Shown: positions 26,228-35,588, numbered from the stretch's first letter. The stretch is DNA of 64,000 bases from Rhodobacterales bacterium HKCCE2091 (GCA_015689685.1 WVSL01000013.1:1-64000), one strand, 5' to 3'. The notes: generated by a model not told the origin, from the sequence alone. A program made the numbers and translations.

Positions 26228-28288
26228 ATGAGCGTAGAGTATCGCCGCGACGGCGCCGTTGCCGTCGTGACCCTGAACAACCCTCCGGTAAACGCCATCG
26301 GCCACGCCGTCCGGGCCGGGCTGATGGAGGCGGTCGACTGGGTGGAGACGCAGGAGGGGCTGTCGCGGGTGATCCTGACCGGCGCGGGCCGCACCTTCGC
26401 CGCCGGGGCCGACGCGCGCGAATTCGACGCCGAACCGGTGCCGCCGCACCTGCCCGACGTGATCGCCCGGATCGAGGCGAGCGACATTCCCTGGATCGCC
26501 GCCATCAACGGCGCGGCCTTAGGCGGAGGCTGCGAACTGACGCTCGGCTGCCGCTACCGGATCGCGGTGCCGGGGGCGCAGATCGGCCTGCCGGAAGTCA
26601 CGCTCGGCGTTGTGCCGGGCGCGGGCGGAACGCAGCGGATGCCGCGGCTCGTCGGGCTGAAGGCGGCGCTGGACCTGATCGCCAGCGGCAAGCCGGTCAA
26701 GGCGACGCGTGCGGTCGAACTCGGCCTGATCCACGGCATCGCCGACGACCCGGTGGAACTGGCGACGCATCTCGACCAGGGCACGATCGAACTGACGCAC
26801 CGCGTCGGCGCGATGGAAAACCCCGCGCCCGAGGCCGGGGCGGTCGAGGCCGCGCGCGCTACGGCGGCGCGCAGGACCGCCAACCAGGTCGCGCCGCAGC
26901 GGGCCATCGACCTCGTCGAGCTGTCGACGCGGACCCCGCTTGCCGAGGGCATGGCGACCGAACGCGCGACGTTCCTGGAACTTCGCACCGGCGACCAGGC
27001 CCGCGCGCTGCGCCACATCTTCTTTGCCGAACGGGCCGCGAAGGCGCCGGACTGGCTGACCGCCGAGCCGGCCGAAACCGGAACGGTCGCGGTGGTCGGC
27101 GGTGGCACGATGGGCGCGGGCATCGCCTACGCGCTTCTGAACGCGGGCCGGTCCGTCGTGCTGCTGGAAACCGATGCCGACGGGGTGGAACTGGCGAAGG
27201 CCAACGTCGAGAAGATCGTGGGCGCGAGCCTGTCGCGCGGGATGATCTCGGACGCGAAGGCCGACGACATCCGGGCGCGCTTCACCGCCAGCGACGACTA
27301 CGGCGCCGCCGCCGGCGCGGGGCTCGCCATCGAGGCCGCGTTCGAGAGCATGGAGGTCAAGAAGACCGTCTTCGCCGCGCTGGAAGCGGCGCTGCCCGCC
27401 GACGCGATCCTCGCCACCAACACCTCCTACCTCGATATCGACGAGATCGCGGCCGGAACCTCGGACCCGTCCCGCGTGCTCGGCCTGCACTTCTTCGCCC
27501 CCGCCCATATCATGCGACTTCTGGAAATCGTGCGGGGCAAGGCGACCGGCAACCGCGCGCTGGCGACCGGCTTCGCGCTGGCCCGGCCCCTGCGCAAGAT
27601 CCCGGTGCTGGCGGGCGTCTGCGACGGGTTCATCGGCAACCGCATCCTCGCCCGCTACCGCGAGGCCGCCGATACCGTGATGATGGACGGCTCGACCCCG
27701 TGGGAAATCGACGAGGCGATGGTGGAGTTCGGCTACGCGATGGGCCCCTACGAGGCGCAGGACCTGTCCGGCCTCGACATCGCCCACGCCAACCGGCGGC
27801 GGCAGGACGCCACCCGCGACCCGAACCGCCGCTACATCCCGATCGCGGACCGGATGGTGGAGCTCGGCAAGCTCGGCAAGAAGACCGGGGCGGGCTGGTA
27901 CCGGTACCCCGGCGGCAACGGGAAGGTCGACGATCCCATCGTCGCCGACCTCGCCATCGAGGAGGCCCATTTCGCCGGGATCGAACGGCGCGACTTCACC
28001 GCCGACGAGATCCGCGAACGCCTGCTTCTCGCGATGATCAACGAGGCCGCCGACATCCTGCACGAGGGCATCGCCGCGAACGCCCGCGACATCGACCTGG
28101 TGACGGTGTTCGGCTACGGCTTCCCGCGCTGGCGCGGCGGCCTGATGCACTATGCCGACACCATCGGCGCGGCCCGGATCGTCGAGAAACTCACCGCGCT
28201 CACCGCCGAGGACCCGCTGGTCTGGCGGCCGAGCCCGGTGCTCGTCGCCTGCGCGCGCGATGGCCGGAGCCTCGCCGACGCGACCTGA
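26228..28288 (+). CDS. Fused enoyl-CoA hydratase / 3-hydroxyacyl-CoA dehydrogenase
   Basis: The 686-residue protein has two modules. Residues 1 to about 190 form a crotonase with both catalytic glutamates (LGGGCELTLGC and GLPEVTLGVVPGAGGTQR). From about residue 288 there is an NAD-binding 3-hydroxyacyl-CoA dehydrogenase (VAVVGGGTMGAGIAYAL, LATNTSYLDIDEIA, GLHFFAPAHIMRLLEIV). It would perform the hydration and oxidation that convert the dehydroadipyl-CoA products of paa and box into 3-oxoadipyl-CoA. It starts at ATG 26228 behind GGGGAGGACC. The order differs from FadB only in details, but the location points to aromatic catabolism. Confidence 0.9.
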   Translation: MSVEYRRDGAVAVVTLNNPPVNAIGHAVRAGLMEAVDWVETQEGLSRVILTGAGRTFAAGADAREFDAEPVPPHLPDVIARIEASDIPWIAAINGAALGGGCELTLGCRYRIAVPGAQIGLPEVTLGVVPGAGGTQRMPRLVGLKAALDLIASGKPVKATRAVELGLIHGIADDPVELATHLDQGTIELTHRVGAMENPAPEAGAVEAARATAARRTANQVAPQRAIDLVELSTRTPLAEGMATERATFLELRTGDQARALRHIFFAERAAKAPDWLTAEPAETGTVAVVGGGTMGAGIAYALLNAGRSVVLLETDADGVELAKANVEKIVGASLSRGMISDAKADDIRARFTASDDYGAAAGAGLAIEAAFESMEVKKTVFAALEAALPADAILATNTSYLDIDEIAAGTSDPSRVLGLHFFAPAHIMRLLEIVRGKATGNRALATGFALARPLRKIPVLAGVCDGFIGNRILARYREAADTVMMDGSTPWEIDEAMVEFGYAMGPYEAQDLSGLDIAHANRRRQDATRDPNRRYIPIADRMVELGKLGKKTGAGWYRYPGGNGKVDDPIVADLAIEEAHFAGIERRDFTADEIRERLLLAMINEAADILHEGIAANARDIDLVTVFGYGFPRWRGGLMHYADTIGAARIVEKLTALTAEDPLVWRPSPVLVACARDGRSLADAT

Positions 28289-28314
28289 ACCGCCCGCACC
28301 GAATCGCACCGCGG

Positions 28315-28336
28315 CCCGGCCGGTCCCCGGGCCGGG
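28315..28336 (+). other. GC-rich hairpin after the hydratase/dehydrogenase gene
   Basis: CCCGGCC (28315-28321) pairs with GGCCGGG (28330-28336) around an eight-base loop. There is no T run, so it would be a weak terminator or an mRNA 3' protection element. Confidence 0.4.
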
Positions 28337-28388
28337 TCGCCATGCGCTAGTCGCTTGATCGGAAACGCAGAATGTCGCGCGAATTAAC

Positions 28389-28420
28389 GTGACAAGCTGA
28401 GATGGTTGTGCATTATAACC
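28389..28420 (+). promoter_or_regulatory. TRAP operon promoter with BoxR-type operator
   Basis: GTGACA (28389-28394) and ATTATA (28412-28417) are spaced by 17 bases. The -10 lies inside TGCATTATAACC (28409-28420), which shares TGCATTATA with the boxC sites. The remaining gap to the dctP ATG (28545) shows no other gene. Confidence 0.55.
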
Positions 28421-28544
28421 ATTGCCGCGGGCGCGGACGAGGAAGGCACGGATCTTCCCGGCGAGGCCCCGGCCCGGACGGATATCGCGGGCAGGAGGAA
28501 ACCCCGCGTCGACCGCCCCGGAAGATGGTCTCAGGGAGGATTGC

Positions 28545-29588
28545 ATGACCAGGAAGAATTACGTGGCCGTCATGGGCGGCGCCGCTGCGCTTGCCTTCGC
28601 CGCATCGGGCGCTCTGGCCCAGGAATACACCCTTCGCCTTCACCAGTTCCTGCCCGCGCAGGCCAACGTGCCGGTGCAGGTTCTCGATGTCTGGGCCGAC
28701 GCAGTCGAGGAACAGTCGGGCGGCCGGATCGAGGTCGAACGCTACCCGTCCATGCAGCTCGGCGGCACCCCGCCGGAACTGATCGACCAGGCCATCGACG
28801 GCGTCGCCGACATCGTCTGGACCGTGGTCGGCTACACGCCGGGCCGGTTCCCGTCGACCGAGGTGTTCGAACTGCCGTTCATGGTGTCCGACGCGCGCGC
28901 CGCGTCCTGCGCCTACTGGACGATGTTCGAGGAAGGAATGCAGGAGGAATTCGCCGACGTTCACATCCTCGGCACCTGGGTCCACGGCCCCGGCATGTTC
29001 CACACCGCCGACCCGGTCGAGGTTCCCGAGGATCTCGAGGGGATGCAGATCCGCGGCGGCTCGCGGCTCGTGAACCAGCTCCTGGAACGCGCCGGTGCGA
29101 CCCCGGTCGGCCTGCCGGTTCCCGCCGTGTCCGAGGCCCTCTCGCAAGGCGTCATCGACGGCACCACGATCCCGTGGGAAGTCACCACCGCGCTGCGCGT
29201 GTCGGAACTGGTGTCGAACCACACCGAGTTCGAGGGCCCGGCGCTCTACAACCTGACCTTCGTGCTGGCGATGAACAACGACGCCTACAACAACCTGCCC
29301 GAAGACCTTCAGCAGGTGATCGACGACAACTCGGGCCTCGAGTTCTCGATCTTCGCGGGCGGCACCCAGGCCGATGCCGACGGGCCGGCGCGCGAGATCG
29401 CGGTCGACCTCGGCAACAACATCATCACCGTGGACGCCGCCACGGCGGAGGCCGAGTGGCTGCCGCTGGTCGCACCGATCTACGATGACTGGATCGCCGA
29501 CATGGAAGGCCGCGGCCTCGACGGACAGGCGATGATCGACCGCGCGCGCGAGCTGATGTCCGGCGACTGCGCGAACGCCGGCCAGTAA
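28545..29588 (+). CDS. dctP: TRAP transporter substrate-binding protein (DctP family)
   Basis: A 347-residue periplasmic binding protein. A signal peptide occupies about residues 1-24 (MTRKNYV then a hydrophobic stretch ending ALAQE). The mature part has the DctP fold with the GMQIRGGSRLVNQLL block around the conserved carboxylate-binding arginine. ATG at 28545 has TCAGGGAGGA upstream. With its box-type operator and neighbours it probably captures benzoate or another aromatic acid, although the ligand cannot be read from sequence. Confidence 0.93.
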   Translation: MTRKNYVAVMGGAAALAFAASGALAQEYTLRLHQFLPAQANVPVQVLDVWADAVEEQSGGRIEVERYPSMQLGGTPPELIDQAIDGVADIVWTVVGYTPGRFPSTEVFELPFMVSDARAASCAYWTMFEEGMQEEFADVHILGTWVHGPGMFHTADPVEVPEDLEGMQIRGGSRLVNQLLERAGATPVGLPVPAVSEALSQGVIDGTTIPWEVTTALRVSELVSNHTEFEGPALYNLTFVLAMNNDAYNNLPEDLQQVIDDNSGLEFSIFAGGTQADADGPAREIAVDLGNNIITVDAATAEAEWLPLVAPIYDDWIADMEGRGLDGQAMIDRARELMSGDCANAGQ

Positions 29589-29599
29589 CCCGCACAACC

Positions 29600-29628
29600 G
29601 GCCGCGGCGCGCATCCCGCGCCGCGGCC
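29600..29628 (+). other. Strong stem-loop between dctP and dctQ
   Basis: A perfect 12-bp stem, GGCCGCGGCGCG (29600-29611) with its complement (29617-29628), closes the five-base loop CATCC. No T run follows. Such hairpins after a binding-protein gene usually protect the upstream mRNA, allowing more P subunit than membrane subunits. Confidence 0.8.
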
Positions 29629-29648
29629 GCGTCGCACCGGAGAGATCC

Positions 29649-30233
29649 ATGCACCGAGTCCTGACGGCGGCGGCCCGTTTCATGGCGCTTCTGGGAGGCG
29701 CCCTTTTGACGGCCGCGATCCTCGTGACGGTCGTGTCGATCGTCGGGCGCGCGCTCGATTCGCTGTTCCACGCCGACTGGCTGGAGGCGGTCGCGCCGGG
29801 CTTCGCCGACTGGCTCATCGCGCTTGGCATCGGGCCGATCAACGGCGACTTCGAACTGGTGAAGTACGCGATGGCCTTCGCCATCTTCTCGTTCATTCCG
29901 CTCTGCCAGATCACCGGCGGCCACGCCTCGGTGGATGTCTTCACCTCGATGATGAGCGTGCGCGCGAACCGGGTGCTGCGGCTGTTCGCCGACGTGCTCT
30001 TCGCCATCGCGCTGGTCGTGATCGCGACGCAGCTCTACGGCGGGTTCGAGGCCAAGCTGCGCTCCGGCCAGACCTCCTTCCTGCTCGAGATGCCGGACTG
30101 GTGGGGCTACGTCATCTGCATTCCCGGCGCGGTCCTGTCCGCGGTGATCGGGATCTACCTCGCCGCCGAACGCTTCCGCGAACTCTTCACCGGCCGGGAC
30201 ATCCTGCCCGGCGACATGGAGGTCGAGGAATGA
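29649..30233 (+). CDS. dctQ: TRAP transporter small permease (DctQ family)
   Basis: The 194-residue protein has four predicted membrane segments (about residues 12-34, 70-92, 108-128 and 146-166), the pattern of DctQ subunits. It pairs with DctM in the inner membrane. It starts at ATG behind GGAGAG, 60 bases after dctP, and its stop overlaps the dctM ATG (ATGA). Confidence 0.92.
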   Translation: MHRVLTAAARFMALLGGALLTAAILVTVVSIVGRALDSLFHADWLEAVAPGFADWLIALGIGPINGDFELVKYAMAFAIFSFIPLCQITGGHASVDVFTSMMSVRANRVLRLFADVLFAIALVVIATQLYGGFEAKLRSGQTSFLLEMPDWWGYVICIPGAVLSAVIGIYLAAERFRELFTGRDILPGDMEVEE

Positions 30234-31729
30234 GCGATATCCTGATCGGGATCCTGTCGTTCCCGGCGCTTCTCCTGATGATCTTCCTGCGCGTGCCGAT
30301 CGGGCTCGCGATGTTCTCCGCCGGCTTCGTGGGGCTCTGGGCCGTGACCGGCGGCACCGACATCGCGCTGGCGCGGCTGAAGTCCGAAACCTACACGCTG
30401 TTTTCCAACTACTCGCTGTCGATCGTGCCGATCTTCCTGCTGATGGGGCATTTCGCGACGCTCGGCGGCATGAATCAGGCGCTGTTCAAGGCCGCCGAAG
30501 GCTGGCTCGGCCACCGCAAGGGCGGGGTCGCGATGGCGGCGGTCGGGGCCTGCGCGGGCTTCGGCGCGATCTGCGGATCGTCGCTCGCCACCGCCGCGAC
30601 CATGAGCCGGGTCGCGCTGCCCGAACTGCGCCGCTTCGGCTATTCCGGCGGGTTCTCCACCGCCACGCTGGCCGCGGGCGGCACGCTCGGCATCCTGATC
30701 CCACCCTCGGTGATCCTCGTGATCTACGCCGTCCTGACCGAGCAGAACATCGCCAAGCTGTTCCTCGCCGCGGTGGTGCCGGGCGTCCTGGCGGCGGTCG
30801 GGTACATCATCGTCATCTCGATCTACGTCCGCATCCATCCCGACAGCGCCGGGGTCGGGCCGCGCATCCCCTACGGCAAGCGGTTCAGCGACCTCTTGAA
30901 GATCTGGCCCGTCATCATCGTCTTCGGCGCGGTCGTCGGCGGCATCTACACCGGCATCTTCACCCCGACCGAGGGCGCCGCCGTCGGCGCGCTCGGCACC
31001 GGGCTGATCGCCTTCTTCGGCGGCGGCCTGACCTGGGCGAGCCTGTTCGAAAGCTTCACGGTGACCGCGCGGGCCACGGCGATGATCTTCTTCATCGTGC
31101 TCGGCGCGGCGTTCTACAACGGCTTCCTCGCGCTCAGCCAGGTGCCGCAGGAAATCGCGGGATGGGTCGTCGGGCAGGGCTTCAACCCGTGGCTCGTGCT
31201 GGTCTTCATCCTCGTCTTCTACCTGCTGCTCGGCTGCCTGATGGACAGCCTGTCGATGATCCTGCTGACGATCCCGATCTTCTGGCCGGTCATGCAGGGG
31301 CTCGACTTCGGCTTCGTCACGATGGCCGAACTGCACGCGCACCGCGCCGCCGAGGCCATCGCCGCGGGGGTCGAGATCGCGCCCGACCTGCTGCAGGGCA
31401 TCCAGGCCACCATCGCCCAGGGCGCGGAACTGACGCGCGAGCAGATCGACGCGCTCGGCCTGCGCGGGGTGTCCGGCGGCGTGCTCAACCGGATCAACTC
31501 CGAACAGGTGGCGATCTGGTTCGGCATCCTCGTCCTGATCGTGGTCGAGGTCGGGCTCATCACCCCGCCGGTGGGCATGAACCTGTTCATCATCAACGCG
31601 ATGGATCGCTCGACGAAGATGACCGAGACCTACAAGGCGGTGATCTGGTTCGTCGGCTCGGATCTCGTCCGGGTGGCGATCCTCGTCGCGTTCCCGATCA
31701 TCACGCTCGCCCTGATCCCCTGGGGATAG
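30230..31729 (+). CDS. dctM: TRAP transporter large permease (DctM family)
   Basis: The 499-residue hydrophobic protein is the transport channel of the TRAP system, driven by an ion gradient. It has the repeats expected for DctM, with GILIPPSVILVIYAVLTEQNI and GCLMDSLSMILLTIPIF as hallmark segments. The roughly 60-residue soluble insert after LDFGFVTMAEL marks the longer DctM subgroup. It overlaps dctQ by four bases. The SDR gene follows after 22 bases with its own ribosome site, suggesting one transcript. Confidence 0.94.
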   Translation: MSDILIGILSFPALLLMIFLRVPIGLAMFSAGFVGLWAVTGGTDIALARLKSETYTLFSNYSLSIVPIFLLMGHFATLGGMNQALFKAAEGWLGHRKGGVAMAAVGACAGFGAICGSSLATAATMSRVALPELRRFGYSGGFSTATLAAGGTLGILIPPSVILVIYAVLTEQNIAKLFLAAVVPGVLAAVGYIIVISIYVRIHPDSAGVGPRIPYGKRFSDLLKIWPVIIVFGAVVGGIYTGIFTPTEGAAVGALGTGLIAFFGGGLTWASLFESFTVTARATAMIFFIVLGAAFYNGFLALSQVPQEIAGWVVGQGFNPWLVLVFILVFYLLLGCLMDSLSMILLTIPIFWPVMQGLDFGFVTMAELHAHRAAEAIAAGVEIAPDLLQGIQATIAQGAELTREQIDALGLRGVSGGVLNRINSEQVAIWFGILVLIVVEVGLITPPVGMNLFIINAMDRSTKMTETYKAVIWFVGSDLVRVAILVAFPIITLALIPWG

Positions 31730-31751
31730 GCGGCAAGGAAGGAGACCACCG

Positions 31752-32516
31752 ATGCAGATCGACGGACAAGCGGCCCTCGTCACCGGCGGCGCCAGCGGGC
31801 TCGGAGAGGCCACCGCGCGCCATCTCGCCGCGCAGGGCGCGAACGTGACGGTGCTGGACTTCGACGGCGACCGGGCGGCGCAGGTCGCCGCCGAGATCGG
31901 CGGCTATTCCGTCCAGTGCGACGTGACCGAGCCCGAGACCGTGGCCGCCTGCATCTCGCAGGCGATGGCCCGGTTCGGCGAACCGCCGCGGATCGTGGTG
32001 AACTGCGCCGGGATCGGGCTCGCCGCGCGGATCGTGGGGCGCGAGGGCAAGACCTCGATCCCGCTGTTCCAGAAGGTGATCGCGGTGAACCTGGGCGGCA
32101 CCTACAACGTGATGACCTACGCGGTGCAGGCGCTGATGGACGCCCCCGCGCTGGAAGGCGGCGAACGCGGTGTCATCATCAACACGGCATCCGCGGCCTA
32201 CGAGGACGGGCAGGTGGGGCAGGCGGCCTACGCGGCGTCGAAGGGCGGCATCGCCTCGATGACCCTGCCCGCGGCGCGTGAACTGGCGCGCGCGGGGATC
32301 CGCGTCATGGCGATCGCGCCGGGGCTGTTCGAGACCCCGATGATGAAGGGCCTGCCCGACGAGACGGTGGCCGAGATCACCCGCAACATCCCGTTCCCCG
32401 ACCGTCTCGGCCGGCCCGAGGAATACGGCGAACTCGTCGCCGGGATCGTCCGCAACGCCTATCTCAACGGCACGGTGATCCGCCTCGACGGCGCGACCCG
32501 TCTGCCGCCGAAGTGA
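31752..32516 (+). CDS. Short-chain dehydrogenase, 3-hydroxyacyl-CoA dehydrogenase type 2-like
   Basis: The 254-residue SDR has the cofactor motif TGGASGLG (residues 11-18), NCAG near 86, and the catalytic serine-tyrosine-lysine set in INTASAAYEDG and YAASKGG. It resembles the HSD17B10-like group that oxidises 3-hydroxyacyl-CoA thioesters with NAD+. It lies between the TRAP genes and a crotonase, so it may catalyse the dehydrogenation in a beta-oxidative side-chain route. Other SDR substrates remain possible. Confidence 0.82.
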   Translation: MQIDGQAALVTGGASGLGEATARHLAAQGANVTVLDFDGDRAAQVAAEIGGYSVQCDVTEPETVAACISQAMARFGEPPRIVVNCAGIGLAARIVGREGKTSIPLFQKVIAVNLGGTYNVMTYAVQALMDAPALEGGERGVIINTASAAYEDGQVGQAAYAASKGGIASMTLPAARELARAGIRVMAIAPGLFETPMMKGLPDETVAEITRNIPFPDRLGRPEEYGELVAGIVRNAYLNGTVIRLDGATRLPPK

Positions 32517-32523
32517 GCCCGGC

Positions 32524-33285
32524 ATGGCGCTGATCGAGATCGACGCCGGGGGCGAGATCGCCGTCCTCACGATGAACCGCCCGGACAAGCGCAACGCGAT
32601 GTCCGACGCCTTCATCGAGGAACTGGGCGCGTTCTTCGACGCCCCGCCCGCCCATGTCCGCGTCGTCGTCCTGACCGGGGCCGGCGGGCACTACTGCGCC
32701 GGTCTCGACCTGGCCGAGCATATCGAGCGCGATCCCGAGCAGGGCGTCTACCATTCGCGCGGCTGGCACCGGATCCTCGACCGCATCCAGTACGGCGGCC
32801 TGCCCGTGGTCAGCGCCATGCAGGGCGCGGTGATCGGCGGGGGGCTCGAGATCGCCGCCGCCACCCATGTCCGCATCGCCGAACCCTCGGTCATGTTCCA
32901 GTTGCCCGAAGGCCGCCGCGGCATCTTCGTCGGCGGCGGCGCGACGGTGCGCGTCGGCCGCATCCTCGGCCCCGACCGGATGGTGGAGATGATGCTGACC
33001 GGCCGGACCTACGGCGCCGAGGAAGGGCTGGCGCTCGGGCTGGCGCATTACGTCGTCGGCGAGGACGAGGCGCTGCCGCGGGCGATGGAGCTTGCCGGCA
33101 AGATCGCCCGCAACGCGCCGATGTCGAACTACTTCATGGTGCAGGCGATCCCGCGCATCAACGACATGGGTTCGCAGGAAGGGCTGTTCGTCGAAAGCCT
33201 CTGCGCGGCGCTGGCGCAGAGCACGCCGGACGCGAAGGAAGGCCTGGCCGCGTTCCTCGAAAAGCGGGTGCCGAAGTTCAGATGA
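32524..33285 (+). CDS. Enoyl-CoA hydratase/crotonase family protein
   Basis: A 253-residue single-domain crotonase. The oxyanion-hole motif is HYCAGLDL. Both hydratase glutamates appear to be present, in GGGLEIAAATH and QLPEGRRG. This argues against a PaaG-type isomerase, which lacks this pair. Next to a feruloyl-CoA-synthase-like ligase it could hydrate a hydroxycinnamoyl-CoA or a related enoyl-CoA. The stop overlaps the MarR gene (ATGA). Confidence 0.82.
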   Translation: MALIEIDAGGEIAVLTMNRPDKRNAMSDAFIEELGAFFDAPPAHVRVVVLTGAGGHYCAGLDLAEHIERDPEQGVYHSRGWHRILDRIQYGGLPVVSAMQGAVIGGGLEIAAATHVRIAEPSVMFQLPEGRRGIFVGGGATVRVGRILGPDRMVEMMLTGRTYGAEEGLALGLAHYVVGEDEALPRAMELAGKIARNAPMSNYFMVQAIPRINDMGSQEGLFVESLCAALAQSTPDAKEGLAAFLEKRVPKFR

Positions 33286-33734
33286 ACCACGAAGAGGTGA
33301 TCCTGCGCCGGATCGTCGGCTACAACCTGAAGCGGGCGAACAGCGCCGTTCTGGCCACGCTCCAGCAGGTGCTCGGGCCGCTCGGGCTCAGGCGGGTCAC
33401 CTTCTCGGCGCTTGCCGTGATCCGCAGCCATCCCGGCCTCCGCCAGTCCGACCTCGCGGAGATCCTCGCCATCGACCGGCCCAACATGGTGCTGATCGTG
33501 CACGAACTGGAGGCCGCGGGCTTCATCACCCGCACCCGCTCGCAGGAGGACCGCCGCGCCTACGAACTGCGCGCCACGCCGAAGGGCGAATGCGTCAGTG
33601 AGCAATCCGTCGATGCCGTGTTCGATTTCGACCGCGGCATCACCGAAGGGATCGGAGAGGAGGAACGGATCATGCTGATCGGGCTTCTGAACCGGATCGA
33701 GGCGAACGCGACCGCGATGGGAGGAGAGAAATGA
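33282..33734 (+). CDS. MarR-family regulator
   Basis: A 150-residue winged-helix protein. The recognition region is HPGLRQSDLAEILAIDRPNMVLIVHELEAAGF, and the wing SQEDRRAYELRATPKG shows the DRR signature. It is translationally coupled at both ends: its ATG overlaps the crotonase stop, and its stop overlaps the ligase ATG. MarR regulators in such positions (for example CouR, FerR) respond to hydroxycinnamoyl-CoA, so its ligand may be the product of the ligase that follows. Confidence 0.85.
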   Translation: MNHEEVILRRIVGYNLKRANSAVLATLQQVLGPLGLRRVTFSALAVIRSHPGLRQSDLAEILAIDRPNMVLIVHELEAAGFITRTRSQEDRRAYELRATPKGECVSEQSVDAVFDFDRGITEGIGEEERIMLIGLLNRIEANATAMGGEK

Positions 33735-35530
33735 CCGACGACAGGTTCCTGCCCCACAAGGTCCTGCGCGAAGACCGCGACGACGGCACCATCCTGCTGC
33801 GTTCGGGCTACGAGCTCGGCCCGGTCGCCAACGTCACCGGCGACTGGCTGCACCGCTGGAACGACGAGGCCCCCGACCGCGTCTTCATCGCCGAACGCGA
33901 CGGCGAGGGCTGGCGCGAACTGAGCTACGCCGAAACGCTGCAATCGGTGCGCGCCATCGCCGCCGCGCTGGTCGGTCGCGGCTACGGGCCCGACACGCCG
34001 ATCCTTGTCATCTCGGGCAACGGCATCGACCACGGTCTGCTCGCGCTCGCGGCGCAATACGTCGGTATCCCGCTGGTCCCGGTCGCCGAGCAGTACGCGC
34101 TGATCCCGGGCGCCCACGAACGGCTCGCCTACGCCGCGCGCCTGATCGGGCCGAAGATGGTCTATGCCGTCGACGCCGCGCTCTATGGCGACGCGCTGAA
34201 CCTGCCCGAGCTTGCCGGGCTCGACCGGGTCGCGTCGGTCAACGTGCCGGGCGGCATGACGCGCTTCGACGATCTCCTGAAGGGCGATGCCGGGGTCGAT
34301 CTGGGCGCCGCCCACGCGGCGGTCGGGCCGGACAGCGTGGTGAAGATCCTGCTGACCTCCGGCTCCACCTCCAACCCCAAGGGGGTCATCACCACGCACC
34401 GGATGATGTGCGCGAACCAGACCCAGATCGCCGACGCGCTGCCGTTCCTGCGGCAGAAACCGCCGCGGATCGTGGACTGGCTGCCGTGGAACCACGTCTT
34501 CGGCGGCTCCCACAACTTCAACATGATGCTGGCGAACGGCGGGTCGCTCTACATCGATGGCGGCAAGCCGGTGAAGCACCTCGTCGGCAAGACGATCGAG
34601 AACCTGGCGCTGGTGCCGGGGACGATCTGGTTCAACGTGCCGATCGGGTTCGAGATGGTGGCCGAGGCGATGCGCACCGACGCGAAGCTGCGCGAAAGCG
34701 TGTTCGCGGATCTCGACATGCTGTTCTATGCCGGCGCCTCGCTGCCGCAGGACACCTGGGCCGCGCTGGAGGAAATGGCGCGGATGGTCCGGCCGGACCT
34801 GCCGCTGATGACCTCGTCCTGGGGCCTGACCGAAACCGCGCCCGCGGCGCTGCTGCAGCACGAACCCACGACCCGGTCGGGCATCGTCGGCGTCCCGCTG
34901 CCGGGCGTGACCGTCAAGCTGATCCCGGACGAGGACATGCGCTGCGAGGTCCGGGTGAAGGGGCCGAACATCATGCCGGGCTACCACGACAACCCGGAAA
35001 AGACCGCCGAAGCCTTCGACGAGGAAGGCTATTTCGTCACCGGCGACGCGATGAAGTTCGTGGACCCCGCGAACATCGACAAGGGCCTGAAGTTCGACGG
35101 CCGCATCTCGGAGGATTTCAAGCTGACCTCCGGTACCTGGGTCCGGGCCGCGAACCTGCGGCTCGAGATGCTCGGGCTCCTGGCCGGGATCGCCTCGGAT
35201 ATCGTCATCACCGGCGCCGACCGCGACGAGATCGGGATCCTGGTCTTCCCCGCGCCCGCCGCCGCCGAGGGGGCGGAGAACCTGGACGGCGCGCTGGTGT
35301 CGGACCGGTTGCGGGACGAGATCGGCCGCCGCCTGTCGGAGCGGGCGAAGGAGGTCTCCGGCTCCGCCTCGCGGGTGGTGCGCGCGCTGGTGCTGGCCGA
35401 TCCGCCCTCGATCGGGGACGGCGAGATCACCGCGAAGGGCAACCTGAATTTCCGTAAGGTGCAGGACCGCCGCGCCGACCTGCTCGCCCGGCTCTACGAC
35501 GACGCCGACCCCGCGACGATCCACGCCTGA
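33731..35530 (+). CDS. Feruloyl-CoA synthase-like acyl-CoA ligase
   Basis: A 599-residue ANL ligase. It shares features with feruloyl-CoA synthases: ILLTSGSTSNPKGVITTHRM for ATP binding, the WLPWNHVFGGSHNFNMML block, and LYIDGGKPVKH. The C-terminal catalytic lysine lies in EITAKGNLNFRKV. It would activate an aromatic propenoate such as ferulate, coumarate or cinnamate, but specificity needs testing. No vanillin or benzaldehyde dehydrogenase is nearby. A beta-oxidative route using the SDR and crotonase upstream is therefore more likely than the retro-aldol route. Confidence 0.82.
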   Translation: MTDDRFLPHKVLREDRDDGTILLRSGYELGPVANVTGDWLHRWNDEAPDRVFIAERDGEGWRELSYAETLQSVRAIAAALVGRGYGPDTPILVISGNGIDHGLLALAAQYVGIPLVPVAEQYALIPGAHERLAYAARLIGPKMVYAVDAALYGDALNLPELAGLDRVASVNVPGGMTRFDDLLKGDAGVDLGAAHAAVGPDSVVKILLTSGSTSNPKGVITTHRMMCANQTQIADALPFLRQKPPRIVDWLPWNHVFGGSHNFNMMLANGGSLYIDGGKPVKHLVGKTIENLALVPGTIWFNVPIGFEMVAEAMRTDAKLRESVFADLDMLFYAGASLPQDTWAALEEMARMVRPDLPLMTSSWGLTETAPAALLQHEPTTRSGIVGVPLPGVTVKLIPDEDMRCEVRVKGPNIMPGYHDNPEKTAEAFDEEGYFVTGDAMKFVDPANIDKGLKFDGRISEDFKLTSGTWVRAANLRLEMLGLLAGIASDIVITGADRDEIGILVFPAPAAAEGAENLDGALVSDRLRDEIGRRLSERAKEVSGSASRVVRALVLADPPSIGDGEITAKGNLNFRKVQDRRADLLARLYDDADPATIHA

Positions 35531-35573
35531 CACCGGCCCGGACCGGCCGCGCATCGAAGCGGGCGCCAGAATG

Positions 35574-35588
35574 TTGAGTGCCCATCAA
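35574..35588 (+). promoter_or_regulatory. Possible MarR operator before the second MarR-ligase pair
   Basis: TTGA-N7-TCAA at 35574-35588 lies in the 81-base gap between the two MarR-ligase units, 24 bases before the GTG start at 35612. Arms are only four bases, so this is weak. Confidence 0.25.
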
